A stretch of DNA of 64,000 nt from Haloterrigena gelatinilytica. Lineage in GTDB: Archaea > Halobacteriota > Halobacteria > Halobacteriales > Natrialbaceae. The notes under the pieces are model-generated. The model ran no database searches and was not told the DNA's origin. It saw only the letters and a list, made by a program, of their open reading frames with translations. Where the stretch lies: the NCBI RefSeq assembly GCF_013342145.1, contig NZ_JABUQZ010000001.1, positions 3,844,001 to 3,908,000 on the forward strand. The letters are read 5' to 3'. Position 1 is the first letter of the stretch; each line of letters begins with the position of its first letter. Made by a program: the position numbers and the translations under genes. This document shows, piece after piece, positions 8,368 through 16,582 of the stretch.

Positions 8368-8805
8368 GTGACCGGTTCCGACCCCGAACTCGTCGTTCCC
8401 GCCGAGATCCGCGACGCGATCCTCGAGCGCGCCCGCGAGGGCCGACCCGCGGAGATCTGCGGGATCTTCGGCGGCGACTTCGAGCCCGAGGGACAGAGTC
8501 GGGTTCGCTCGCAGTATCCCGCCGAAAACGTCGCGGAGACGCCGCGGACGCGGTATCGAATCGATCCCGAGGAGCAACTCGAGGTCTTCGAGCGCCTCGA
8601 GGACCGCGGCGAGGAGATCGTCGGTTTCTATCACTCCCATCCCCGCGGACCGCCCCGCCCCAGCGCGACCGACGAGGCGCAGGCGACCTGGCCCGATCGG
8701 TCGTATCTGATCGTCTCGCTCGAGCCCCTCGAGATCGGCTCGTGGCGGTGGCGGGAGGATGCTGCTGGCGAGCGGTTCGAGAGCGAACGGCTCGCTCTCG
8801 AGTGA
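8368..8805 (+). CDS. JAMM/MPN+ metalloprotease (desampylase-like)
   Basis: A 145-residue stand-alone JAB1/MPN domain. All JAMM residues are visible: E29, then H89-S-H91-P followed by S99 and D102, which bind zinc and activate water. Archaeal JAMM proteins such as HvJAMM1 of Haloferax remove ubiquitin-like SAMP modifiers; bacterial-type relatives act on sulfur-carrier proteins or cysteine adducts. The GTG at 8368 follows the BtuF-like stop by 6 bp, so the pair is likely one transcript. Which substrate applies cannot be told from sequence; the short length and bare domain allow either role. Confidence 0.85.
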   Translation: MTGSDPELVVPAEIRDAILERAREGRPAEICGIFGGDFEPEGQSRVRSQYPAENVAETPRTRYRIDPEEQLEVFERLEDRGEEIVGFYHSHPRGPPRPSATDEAQATWPDRSYLIVSLEPLEIGSWRWREDAAGERFESERLALE

Positions 8806-8840
8806 ACGATGACCACCGACGACGAGCGTTCTTCTCGCAT

Positions 8841-8959
8841 GGCAACGGGGATGGCCACTCCCTCCCCAGCCGACTCACTCACTTCGTTCGTTCGTCCCTC
8901 GCACGGCTTCGAGCCACGGCTCACTATCCGTTCGCCGCGGCACAGCGCGCGCCGCCGCA
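8841..8959 (+). repeat. Dispersed haloarchaeal repeat, copy C (short)
   Basis: Shares the head of copy A, GGCAACGGGGATGGCCACTC followed by CCTCCCCAGCCGACTCACTC, and the end motif CAGCGCGCGCCGCCGCA (8943-8959). The central 27-bp segment and the coding-like block are missing, so it is about 119 bp against 173 in copy A. It occupies nearly all of the 173-bp gap between the converging JAMM and sulfatase genes. Confidence 0.65.
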
Positions 8960-8978
8960 CATATTTCGGTCGGGTTCG

Positions 8979-10478
8979 TCACGAGACGTCCTCGAGCACG
9001 TCCGGCACCCACCCCTGATTCGGATCGTCCGTCTCCTGCATCCAGTCGACGAGTCGATCCCGCATCTCCTCCCGAACGTCCGCGTATCCCGGGTGATCGA
9101 TCAGGTTCTGCAGTTCCGCGGGGTCGGCCTCGAGATCGTACAACTCGTCGATGTCGGGGCCGTTGTAGACGTACTTGTACCGCTCGGTGCGGACCATCCG
9201 CTGGGTGTAGAGGCCGAACTCGTCGCCGTGGTACTGGGCGAAGGTAGAGTCGGGCCAGTCGTCGGGTGCGGCGTCCGGATCGCCGCCGGCCTCGAGTAGC
9301 GGCACCAGACTCCGGGAATCGAACGAGTCCGGGACGTCGACGCCGCCAATTTCGAGGAAGGTCGCCGCGAGATCGTGCAAATGCACTGGCGCCTCGCAGG
9401 TCGATCCCGGTTCGACGACGCCGGGCCAGCGCACCTGCAGCGGGATCCGGTAGGTGTCGTCGTACATCAGCGGGCCCTTGTTGAACTGGCGGTGGTTGCC
9501 GACGAAGTCGCCGTGATCCGAGGCGTGGACGACGACCGTCTCGTCGGTCAGGCCGTGCTCTTCGAGCGCCTCGAGGATCCGCTCGAGTTGATCGTCGATC
9601 AGCGAGACGAACCCCCAGTACTTCGCGGTGGCCTCCGCCCAGTGGTCCCACTCGAGGCCGTCGGCGCCTCGATAGTGATGGAAATTCTCGTGGACCTGCG
9701 GCTTCCCGTCGTAGGTCTCGGCGTAGCTCGCGGGCGGGTCGATCTCGGCGGGGTCGTACATCGAGGCGTAGGGCTCGGGGACGACGTAGGGGTGGTGGGG
9801 ACCGTAGAAGTCCGCGCGATGGAAGAATGGGTCGTCACCCTCGCTTCCGTCTCCGTTCTCGCCCCTGCCGTCGGCGTGGTCCTCGATGGCGTCGATCGTC
9901 CGCTCGGCGAGGAAGTAGGCGCGGGTCTCCGCGACGTCTACGGGCGTCTTCGCCGCGACGAACGTCCCCTCGCTCGGATCCCGCGGGTCGTCGCCGGTGT
10001 AGAGTTCCTCCTCGAGGTCGACCTCGCCGAGCGGGACGCCGCGTTCCTCGCGGTACTCGCGAAACGCCTCGTCGATGTCGTCGTGGTGTTTGTCGCTGCC
10101 GCCGAGATAGGAGAAGCCGAAGTCCTCGGGCGTCTGGTCGCGGCCCACGTGCCACTTTCCGGTGTAGCTGCAGTCGTAGCCGCTCTCGGCCAACGCTTCC
10201 GAGAACGTCGGCAGGCCCGCCGGCAGGTTCGGCCGGATCGCGTCGGCCTCGTGGCTGTTGTTCAGCATCCCGTGGCCGTGGGGGAACAGGCCGGTCATGA
10301 GCGAGGCGCGGGCGCTCGTACAGATGCTGATCGGGGTGCAGGCCCGCGAAAAGCGCATCCCCTCGCTCGAGAGTCGATCCAGCGCCTCCGTCTCGACCGG
10401 CGGCCCGTCGGGCGCCGTGCAGTCGTATCGCTCCTGATCGGTGAGAACGAACAGAACGTTCGGGCGGCTGTCGGCCAT
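8979..10478 (-). CDS. Sulfatase family (alkaline phosphatase superfamily) hydrolase
   Basis: A 499-residue type I sulfatase-like protein. Metal-binding D14 is in FVLTDQERYD; the nucleophile region is SICTSARASLMTG with C53 as the residue that would be turned into formylglycine. The family pattern C-x-P/A-x-R is C-T-S-A-R here, with S in place of P/A. KWHVG, HHPYVVPEPY and HASDHGDFVGN supply the remaining active-site regions, and the C-terminus has the EELYDLEADPAELQNLID block. No signal peptide is visible. The substrate may be a sulfate, phosphate diester or phosphonate ester. Confidence 0.9.
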   Translation of the reverse strand: MADSRPNVLFVLTDQERYDCTAPDGPPVETEALDRLSSEGMRFSRACTPISICTSARASLMTGLFPHGHGMLNNSHEADAIRPNLPAGLPTFSEALAESGYDCSYTGKWHVGRDQTPEDFGFSYLGGSDKHHDDIDEAFREYREERGVPLGEVDLEEELYTGDDPRDPSEGTFVAAKTPVDVAETRAYFLAERTIDAIEDHADGRGENGDGSEGDDPFFHRADFYGPHHPYVVPEPYASMYDPAEIDPPASYAETYDGKPQVHENFHHYRGADGLEWDHWAEATAKYWGFVSLIDDQLERILEALEEHGLTDETVVVHASDHGDFVGNHRQFNKGPLMYDDTYRIPLQVRWPGVVEPGSTCEAPVHLHDLAATFLEIGGVDVPDSFDSRSLVPLLEAGGDPDAAPDDWPDSTFAQYHGDEFGLYTQRMVRTERYKYVYNGPDIDELYDLEADPAELQNLIDHPGYADVREEMRDRLVDWMQETDDPNQGWVPDVLEDVS

Positions 10479-10580
10479 CGGGCGTCGTACACCGACGCCG
10501 TAGTTAATGGTGGGCCCTGCCGCAGAGTAACACAGCGGGAAACCGAAACCGATCGAACCGGGCCGAGCTACCTCGAGCCA

Positions 10581-11108
10581 TCACCCGAGGAGGTGGCCCA
10601 GCCACGGCCGCCGTCGGACGAACTCGGTCTCCTCGAGGTAGGCGTCGACGCCGAGGAGCCGTCCCGCGGCGAAGACCCCGACGAGCACGAACATGAGGAG
10701 TCCGAGCAGGTCGCCGTTGACGTAGCCGTTCGCCCAGTCGGCGTTGCCCAGGTAGAACAACGCCATGAGGACGCCGCCGAAGAAGGCGGCCAGGCGCACG
10801 AGGGCCCCCAGGACGAGTCCCAGTCCGATCAGGAACTCACCGAGCGGGATCATGACGTTCGTGAGCTCGAGCAGCCAGGGCGTCCCGGCGACGAACTCGA
10901 ACAGCGGGGCGATGGGCGTCTCGGCGTGTCGCAGGTAGCCCGCCGCGTCGAACGGCTCGGCGGCCGCGAGTTTCCCCCACCCGGCGTGGAGGAACCAGTA
11001 GCCGACGATCAGCCGGATCCCCACCATCACGTAGCCGGCGACCCCGTCGGCGTAGTCGAACTCCTGTCGCTTCCCCAGCCACTGCACGGTCGCTTCGTTA
11101 GTTGCCAT
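10581..11108 (-). CDS. DoxX family membrane protein (long form)
   Basis: A 175-residue protein with four membrane helices. The first contains VGIRLIVGYWFLHAGWGKL, the typical DoxX opening, preceded by a 25-residue soluble N-terminus. The remaining helices cover VMIPLGEFLIGLGLVLG, AAFFGGVLMALFYLG and LLGLLMFVLVGVFAAGRLLG. DoxX was first described as a subunit of Acidianus thiosulfate:quinone oxidoreductase; most haloarchaeal paralogues are unassigned. A second, shorter DoxX is encoded at 43.1-43.6 kb. A CTATAC box at 11139-11144 suggests a short leader. Confidence 0.85.
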   Translation of the reverse strand: MATNEATVQWLGKRQEFDYADGVAGYVMVGIRLIVGYWFLHAGWGKLAAAEPFDAAGYLRHAETPIAPLFEFVAGTPWLLELTNVMIPLGEFLIGLGLVLGALVRLAAFFGGVLMALFYLGNADWANGYVNGDLLGLLMFVLVGVFAAGRLLGVDAYLEETEFVRRRPWLGHLLG

Positions 11109-11330
11109 TGTGAGTCACCTTACAGTCACTACTCGGCGCTATACGGGCTTAAGACGGGCTCAAATTCTCGCTCGAGTGGAACGAGCCCGAATCTCCCCTG
11201 TAATAGCGGGTGTTTAAAAGACGGGCTGCAATCGCAAGCCGTTCGCCGTCTTCGAACCCGTCGGTTCGTCCCGTCACGCGCGTCCGTTCGGAAATCGGAA
11301 TCGAAAACCAGTGCCGGCAAGCGGCGACCG

Positions 11331-12635
11331 TCAGGCGAAGTCGTCGTACGTCGGTCGCTCGAGGTCGCCCGGGAACTCGTCGACCGGGACCTGCGTCTGG
11401 TCGCCCGACGCCATCTCCTTGATCGTCACCTCGTCGTTTTCGAGGTCCTGCTCGCCGGCGACGACGACCGTCTCGGCGTTGATCGAGTCGGCGTAGTTCA
11501 GCTGCGATCCGAAGGAGCGATCAGCGACGTCGGTCTCGACGACGTGGCCGCGCTCGCGGAGGTCGCGGACGATCCGGGCGGCCTCCGACCGCGTGTCGCC
11601 GATCTGGAGGACGTAGTAGTCGGTCGTGAACGCCTCGTCCGGCCAGACGTCCGCCCGCTGGAGGAGCAAGGAGAGCGGCGCGAGGCCGGGCGCGACGCCG
11701 ACGGCGGGCGTCGGCTGGCCGCCGAAGCTCTCGATCAGGTCGTCGTAGCGGCCGCCGCCGAAGACCGACCGGGAGACCTCGCCGGTCGAGTCGAAACACT
11801 CGAAGACGACGCCGGTGTAGTAATCGAGTCCGCGGGCGGTCTCCAGCGAGAGCGTACAGTACTCGCGGGCGCCGAAGTCCGCCGCGGCCTCGAGGACGTT
11901 CTGGAGGTTAGTCACGGCCGCCTCGACGCGGTCCGTGCCGGCGAAGTCGACGAGTTCGTCGAGGTCGTCCTCGCCGACCGCGAGCAGGTCGTCGAACTCG
12001 GCGGCCTGATCGTAGCTGAGGCCGGCGTCGACGAGCAGGTCGTGGTACTCGTTGTGGCTGATCTTCTCGGACTTGTCGACGGCGCGGATGGCCGCGGCCG
12101 TGTCCACGTCGGCGTCGAACGACTCGAAGAGTCCGCCGAGGATGTCGCGGTGGGAGACGCGGAACTCGAACTCCTCGCCGGTCAGGCCGAGGTCGGTCAG
12201 CGCGTCGGCGGCGAACGCGAGGATCTCGGCGTCGGCCTCGGGCTCGCTCGAGCCGAAGATGTCGACGTTGGTCTGGTAGAACTCGCGGAACCGGCCCTGC
12301 TGGACCTGCTCGTAGCGCCAGAACGGCCGCGTCGAGACCCACTTGATCGGCTTCGAGAGCTCCTGCTGTTTGGCGACGACCATCCGCGCGACGGTCGGGG
12401 TCAATTCGGGGGTCAGCGCGACCTCGCGGCCGCCCTTGTCCTCGAACGCGTAGAGCTCTTCGACGATCTCCTCGCCGCTCTTGTCGACGTACATCTGGGT
12501 GCGCTCGAGTGCGGGGGTGCCGACCTCCCGGAAGCCGTACCGTCGTGCCGCGGCCTCCAGGCTGTCGATAACCTCCCGGCGCGCCCCCATCTCGGCGGGG
12601 TAGAAGTCACGAAATCCCTTGAGGTGGTCGTACAT
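11331..12635 (-). CDS. hisS: Histidyl-tRNA synthetase
   Basis: A 434-residue class II aminoacyl-tRNA synthetase that charges tRNA-His. Visible: DHLKGFRDFYPAEM at the start, motif 1 region RYGFREVGTPALER, motif 2 RPFWRYEQVQQGRFREFYQ, the HisA block ARGLDYYTGVVFE, and GGGRYDDLIESFGG with the histidine-specific arginine region, then an anticodon-binding domain (about residues 335-434). A TTG 30 bases upstream is in frame, but the ATG at 12635 gives the usual MYDHLKGF start. It diverges from the sensor kinase gene at 12831. Confidence 0.96.
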   Translation of the reverse strand: MYDHLKGFRDFYPAEMGARREVIDSLEAAARRYGFREVGTPALERTQMYVDKSGEEIVEELYAFEDKGGREVALTPELTPTVARMVVAKQQELSKPIKWVSTRPFWRYEQVQQGRFREFYQTNVDIFGSSEPEADAEILAFAADALTDLGLTGEEFEFRVSHRDILGGLFESFDADVDTAAAIRAVDKSEKISHNEYHDLLVDAGLSYDQAAEFDDLLAVGEDDLDELVDFAGTDRVEAAVTNLQNVLEAAADFGAREYCTLSLETARGLDYYTGVVFECFDSTGEVSRSVFGGGRYDDLIESFGGQPTPAVGVAPGLAPLSLLLQRADVWPDEAFTTDYYVLQIGDTRSEAARIVRDLRERGHVVETDVADRSFGSQLNYADSINAETVVVAGEQDLENDEVTIKEMASGDQTQVPVDEFPGDLERPTYDDFA

Positions 12636-12830
12636 GTCCCCCGATTCGTTCAGGCCGCGCTTCAAACTGTCCTTTGTCGCTCGGGTGGCGATTCGCCCCC
12701 CGTCAGCGTCCGTGCGTTCGGCGTTCTCGCCGTCGTCCGTTTGGTTCGACTGCTGGAGGCGTTAGTTCGACTCGCTTCGCGGCGAGATTCTCCAATACAT
12801 TGATAGCTCGCTCGGTGCTGAGATACGCCC

Positions 12831-13871
12831 GTGCAACGGCTCGAAGAGGATGACTGGGTCGCGGACGTCGGTAAACAGCTCCCGGTCTCGCCGCTGTCGA
12901 TTCTCGGATTCGTCCTCGCCGCTACCATCGGCGTGCGGATCGCCGGCGAGACCCTCTCGACGAGGACGATCCTCGAGAGCATCTTTCCGCTCGTGATCGC
13001 GACGGCGGTCGTCCTCGCCGACCGGTTCCTCGTCGCGCAGGACGTCTCGGCGCGGGATCGACTCACCGTTTTCGCGTACAGTCTCGGCGGCTTTCTCGCC
13101 GCGTTCATCGTGGCGGCGTTACACCTCTACATCGCCTACCTCGACGGACTCGGCTCCCGCTCGCCGCTGTACCTGTTGTTGATGAGCGGGACGATGGGCG
13201 TCGGCGCCGGCACCGTCGCCGGCATCTACGACATCAAACAGCGGGCCGCGACCCGCGAGGCGCGCCGGCAGAGCGAGCGCTTAGAGGAGTTCGCCAGCGT
13301 CGTCAGCCACGACCTCCGGAACCCCCTCAGCGTCGCGCGCGGGCGCCTCGATGCGGCCTTCCAGACCGGGAACGCCGACCACCTCAAGGAGGTCGACGCC
13401 GCCCTGACGCGGATGGACGAACTGATCGAGGAGTCGCTGTCGGTCGCCCGCAGCGGGACGCAGGTCGAGGAGACCTACGAGGTGCCCCTCGAGGAACTCG
13501 CCGGCGACGCCTGGTCGTCGACCGCGACCGACGAGGCGACCTACGAGGTGGTCGACCACCGAACGCTCCAGGTCGATCCGCTGCGGGCGAAACAGCTCTT
13601 CGAGAACCTCTTTCGGAATTCGATCGAGCACGGCCGGGAGGACGTCACCATCCGCGTCGGCGCCTGTTCGGGGGGCTTTTTCGTCGAAGACGACGGCCCC
13701 GGGATTCCCGAGGACGAACGCGACAAGATCTTAGAGCAGGGGTACTCGACGGCCGAGGACGGGTCCGGACTCGGGCTCGCGATCGTCCGCGCCATCGCGG
13801 ACGCGCACGGCTGGTCGGTCGCGGTCACGGAAAGCGAACGCGGCGGCGCGCGGTTCGAGTTCACGCGGTAG
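12831..13871 (+). CDS. Membrane sensor histidine kinase
   Basis: A 346-residue histidine kinase. Four hydrophobic segments lie in residues 20-135, forming an uncharacterised membrane sensor region with no PAS or GAF domain. Then comes a short coiled linker and the H-box FASVVSHDLRNPLSVA with phospho-acceptor H160. The ATPase domain has N-box LFENLFRNSIEHG, G1 EDDGPGIP and G2 GSGLGLAIVRA. The start is the GTG at 12831. No response regulator gene is adjacent, which is usual in haloarchaea. The stimulus is unknown. Confidence 0.9.
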   Translation: MQRLEEDDWVADVGKQLPVSPLSILGFVLAATIGVRIAGETLSTRTILESIFPLVIATAVVLADRFLVAQDVSARDRLTVFAYSLGGFLAAFIVAALHLYIAYLDGLGSRSPLYLLLMSGTMGVGAGTVAGIYDIKQRAATREARRQSERLEEFASVVSHDLRNPLSVARGRLDAAFQTGNADHLKEVDAALTRMDELIEESLSVARSGTQVEETYEVPLEELAGDAWSSTATDEATYEVVDHRTLQVDPLRAKQLFENLFRNSIEHGREDVTIRVGACSGGFFVEDDGPGIPEDERDKILEQGYSTAEDGSGLGLAIVRAIADAHGWSVAVTESERGGARFEFTR

Positions 13872-13922
13872 CGCTCGGCGCCTCTCCCCGCTCGTGCTCG
13901 AGCGCGCCGGCACAACGCGGGC

Positions 13923-14525
13923 TTATTCGCTCGCTCGCCGAACGCCCGTCACGTACGTCTGCGTGTGATCGGGGAAGCAGTCGTCGACGGCTCCGGGGCC
14001 GCCCTCGTCGGCGATGACCGTCCGGAGTTCCGCCTCGTAGTCGGCGCGATCGATCTCCTCGCTCGGACCCACGGTCACCTCGAGTCGCGCGTCGACGAGT
14101 CGGTCGACGGCGGTGCGGCCGAAGCCCGACAGCGGCGCGATGTAGTCGACGTCGTGGCGATCCTCCAGGCTCTGGGCCTGCGCGCGGGAGATCGTCGGCA
14201 CGCGGTCGTCCCGGCGCGTCCCGTCGGCGATGGCGTCGTACTCGCGGTCGGCCAGTCGCTCGAGTGCGTGCTGGTGAACCCGCTGGATGCCGTTGCGAGG
14301 GAAGCCGTCTTCTCGAATCGTCGCCGCGGCCTCGCGAGCGATATCGGCGTCCAGTTCGAGTCGCTCGAACTCGAATCCCATCGAGGCGGCGGTCTCGCGG
14401 GCGTGTTTCCAGTCGTCGCTGACGCCGAAGTGGGCCGTCACCAGCGTGACGTCGTAGAACTCCTCGAGGAGAAGGGCCGCGAGCGTCGAGTCCTTGCCGC
14501 CGCTGTAGAGCAGTCCCAGCTCCAT
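13923..14525 (-). CDS. PP-loop ATP pyrophosphatase superfamily protein
   Basis: A 200-residue protein opening with GLLYSGGKDSTLAALLL; SGGKDS (residues 8-13) is the PP-loop that binds ATP in adenylating enzymes. A second conserved stretch, EYDAIADGTRRDDRVPT, fits the PP-loop fold seen in tRNA-modifying and diphthine-ammonia-ligase-like proteins. The substrate cannot be named. Its ATG overlaps the stop of the PDCD5 gene by one base (TGATG), so the two are translationally linked, downstream of the S19e gene. This suggests a translation-associated role, such as tRNA or EF2 modification, which is inference from context. Confidence 0.83.
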   Translation of the reverse strand: MELGLLYSGGKDSTLAALLLEEFYDVTLVTAHFGVSDDWKHARETAASMGFEFERLELDADIAREAAATIREDGFPRNGIQRVHQHALERLADREYDAIADGTRRDDRVPTISRAQAQSLEDRHDVDYIAPLSGFGRTAVDRLVDARLEVTVGPSEEIDRADYEAELRTVIADEGGPGAVDDCFPDHTQTYVTGVRRASE

Positions 14526-14872
14526 CAGCGCCGCTTGATGTCGAAGCTCTGGGAGTCGGGTTTCAGCTCCTGGAGGAGCTGTTTCATCTTCTCGTCGTCG
14601 ATCTTCCCCTGCATGCGGCCGCTGCGGGCCAGGCTGATGACCTGTCGTTCGACCTGTTCGCCGAACTGCGGTTTGCTCATCTTGACCGTGTTGAGCCGCT
14701 TGCGAGCGTCGTCGGTCAGGTGCTGGCGGAGGACGGCCTTCTTCTGGGCCTCGGCCTGTTGTTTGGCGGCCTCCTGCGAGCCGCCCTGCTGGCCGTCGGC
14801 CTGCTCCTGTAGCTGCTCCATTTTCTTCTGTCGCAGCTCCTCGAGTTTCTCCTCGTCGGGTGTGTCACTCAT
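14525..14872 (-). CDS. PDCD5-like DNA-binding protein
   Basis: A 115-residue homologue of human PDCD5. The highly charged N-terminus ([16 protein letters not shown]) is followed by a three-helix core with [18 protein letters not shown] and [27 protein letters not shown], the diagnostic family stretch. Archaeal members bind DNA in vitro, but their cellular role is not settled. It stands between rps19e and the PP-loop gene, an arrangement typical of archaea, and overlaps the next gene by one base. Confidence 0.94.
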   Translation of the reverse strand: MSDTPDEEKLEELRQKKMEQLQEQADGQQGGSQEAAKQQAEAQKKAVLRQHLTDDARKRLNTVKMSKPQFGEQVERQVISLARSGRMQGKIDDEKMKQLLQELKPDSQSFDIKRR

Positions 14873-14977
14873 AGCTATCCTGACTGTTGTTTCGCGCGGC
14901 GGAAAATGATTTCGGACGACAGGCGATACTGTCGGCGCTCGAGGGGTGTTCGGCGTGAAAACTGGATTCGTCTCGCG

Positions 14978-15433
14978 TTACGCGTAGCGCTCGAGTTCCG
15001 GACGGTCGAGTTCCTCGAGGACCTCGCCGGCGGTGTCGTCGAGGAGGCTCTGTCCCTCGGCGGTGATGCGTCGGCCCTCGCCCTCGGCGGTCTCGACGAG
15101 ATCCTCCTCTTCGAGCTGCTGGAGGATCGTTCGGATGAGGTTCTTCGAGCCGTCGGCGCGCTTGTCCGGGGCGACCTGGTAGCGGTTCGAACCGCCCTTC
15201 GCGCCGCCGTACTCGGTCGAGAGTCGCTCGACGCCGATCGGGCCGCGGTCGGCGACCTTCCGCAGGAGGCTCGCGGCGCGGGTCGCCCAGAAGTCCTCCT
15301 GTTCGGGCGGCAGTTCGTTGGCGACACCGCTCTTGGCGAACTTGCCCCAGTCGGGTTCGTCGAGCCGTTCCTCGAGATCGTCGGCGAGCGCCTCGATGAG
15401 GTCGTCTGCCGGAACGTCGTACATCGTAGCCAT
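14978..15433 (-). CDS. rps19e: Small ribosomal subunit protein eS19
   Basis: A 151-residue S19e protein of the 30S subunit with the winged-helix fold. Blocks: TMYDVPADDLIEALADDL, PDWGKFAKSGVANELPPEQEDFWATRAASLLRK, the basic loop YGGAKGGSNRYQVAPDKRADGS and the terminal ITAEGQSLLD. The start at 15433 gives MATMYDVP; the ATG three codons later is possible. A TTAAATG box at about 15458-15465 lies 28 bp upstream, so the mRNA is probably leaderless. It heads the run to PDCD5 and the PP-loop gene. Confidence 0.96.
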   Translation of the reverse strand: MATMYDVPADDLIEALADDLEERLDEPDWGKFAKSGVANELPPEQEDFWATRAASLLRKVADRGPIGVERLSTEYGGAKGGSNRYQVAPDKRADGSKNLIRTILQQLEEEDLVETAEGEGRRITAEGQSLLDDTAGEVLEELDRPELERYA

Positions 15434-15457
15434 TGGCGTGTGGTTCCCGTCGCCGGC

Positions 15458-15465
15458 ATTTAAGG
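15458..15465 (-). promoter_or_regulatory. TATA-like box for rps19e
   Basis: CTTAAATG on the minus strand, centred about 28 bp before the S19e ATG. The spacing is that of archaeal TATA boxes to transcript start, which implies a leaderless mRNA. Confidence 0.5.
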
Positions 15466-15595
15466 CCATCGTTGTCCCGCGCAGCGGTGGTGTGGCGACC
15501 GCTCGCAGGGGCTCGGCGACCGGCGGGCCGCGGTGCCTCGAGGCGTCCAGCCTCCAGTCCGGGCGGTTTTTCGTGTTGGAATAGAAACGGGACGT

Positions 15596-16519
15596 ATGGA
15601 CGAACGCGCCGCCCTGTCGCTGCTGGAGGGCGAACTCGAGGCCGCCGGTGACGACGCGGCCGTCGTCGACGATCTGGTGATCACGACGGACATGCTCCAC
15701 GAGCGGACGGATTTCCCGACGGGGACGACCCGCTACACGGCGGGCTGGCGCGCGGTCGGCGCGTCGCTGTCGGACGTCGCCGCGATGGGCGCCGACGCGA
15801 CCGCCGCGGTCGCGGCCTACGCCGCCCCCGAATTCGACCGCGACGAACTCCTCGCGTTCGTTCGGGGCGCACGCGACGTCTGCGACCGCGTCGACGCGAC
15901 CTACGTCGGCGGCGACCTCGACGGCCACTCCGAGTTCACCGTCTCGACGACCGCGGTCGGCCGGAGCGACGACCCCGTCCGCCGTAGCGGGGCCGAACCC
16001 GGCGACCTGCTCTGTGTCACCGGGACGCTGGGCCGCAGCGCGGCCGGCCTCGAGTTGTTCGAACGCAGCGCTCGGGATGACGCCGGGAGCGATGAAGACA
16101 GCATAGTCGAGCGAGCGAACGAGCTGTTTCGCTTCGAGCCTCGAGTCGAAGCCGGCGCGGCCCTCGCGCCCCACGCGACGGCGATGATGGACTCGAGCGA
16201 CGGCCTCGCCCGGTCGCTCCACCAGCTCGCTGAGGCCAGCGACTGCGGCTTCGCGGTCGACTCGGAGGCGGTTCCCGTCGCCGAGGCGCTTTCGGAACTA
16301 GCTGGCGACGAGGGGACGGACGCGGAGCCGCTCGAGCGCGCGATCACCTTCGGCGAGGACTTCGAACTCGTCGTGACGCTGCCGGAGTCGGCCCTCGAGA
16401 CGGTGCGGGCGGCGATCGACGTCGAGCTCTCGGCGATCGGGTCGGTCACGGAGCCCGTCGAGGGGATCACGATGGACGGCGAGAAACTGCCGGATCGCGG
16501 CTATACCCACGGGACGTGA
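15596..16519 (+). CDS. thiL: Thiamine-monophosphate kinase
   Basis: A 307-residue ThiL/AIR-synthase fold enzyme that phosphorylates thiamine monophosphate to the diphosphate cofactor. Blocks: GDDAAVVDD near residue 18, TTDMLHERTDFP, GWRAVGASLSDVAAMGA, the glycine-rich GGDLDGH, and MDSSDGLARSLHQLA. FGEDFELVVTLP is the C-terminal family signature. The ATG at 15596 gives MDERAALSLL; a longer frame upstream runs antisense to promoter sequence. It diverges from rps19e. Confidence 0.93.
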   Translation: MDERAALSLLEGELEAAGDDAAVVDDLVITTDMLHERTDFPTGTTRYTAGWRAVGASLSDVAAMGADATAAVAAYAAPEFDRDELLAFVRGARDVCDRVDATYVGGDLDGHSEFTVSTTAVGRSDDPVRRSGAEPGDLLCVTGTLGRSAAGLELFERSARDDAGSDEDSIVERANELFRFEPRVEAGAALAPHATAMMDSSDGLARSLHQLAEASDCGFAVDSEAVPVAEALSELAGDEGTDAEPLERAITFGEDFELVVTLPESALETVRAAIDVELSAIGSVTEPVEGITMDGEKLPDRGYTHGT

Positions 16520-16582
16520 CCTATTACGGGCGGAACGCAGGCTGTTGGCGATCGGAGACTGAGCCCGCCCGTCGGTGCATTA

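Noticed and set aside
8979..10478. Sulfatase considered as an alkaline phosphatase or phosphoglycerate mutase
   Set aside because: The nucleophile region and C-terminal block fit type I sulfatases better; the exact substrate is left open.
9375..12803. A 1142-codon open frame on the plus strand antisense to the sulfatase, DoxX and hisS genes
   Set aside because: It is a by-product of GC-rich codon structure: the opposite strand encodes three recognisable proteins, and the antisense product lacks domains and is Arg/Val/Glu-monotonous.
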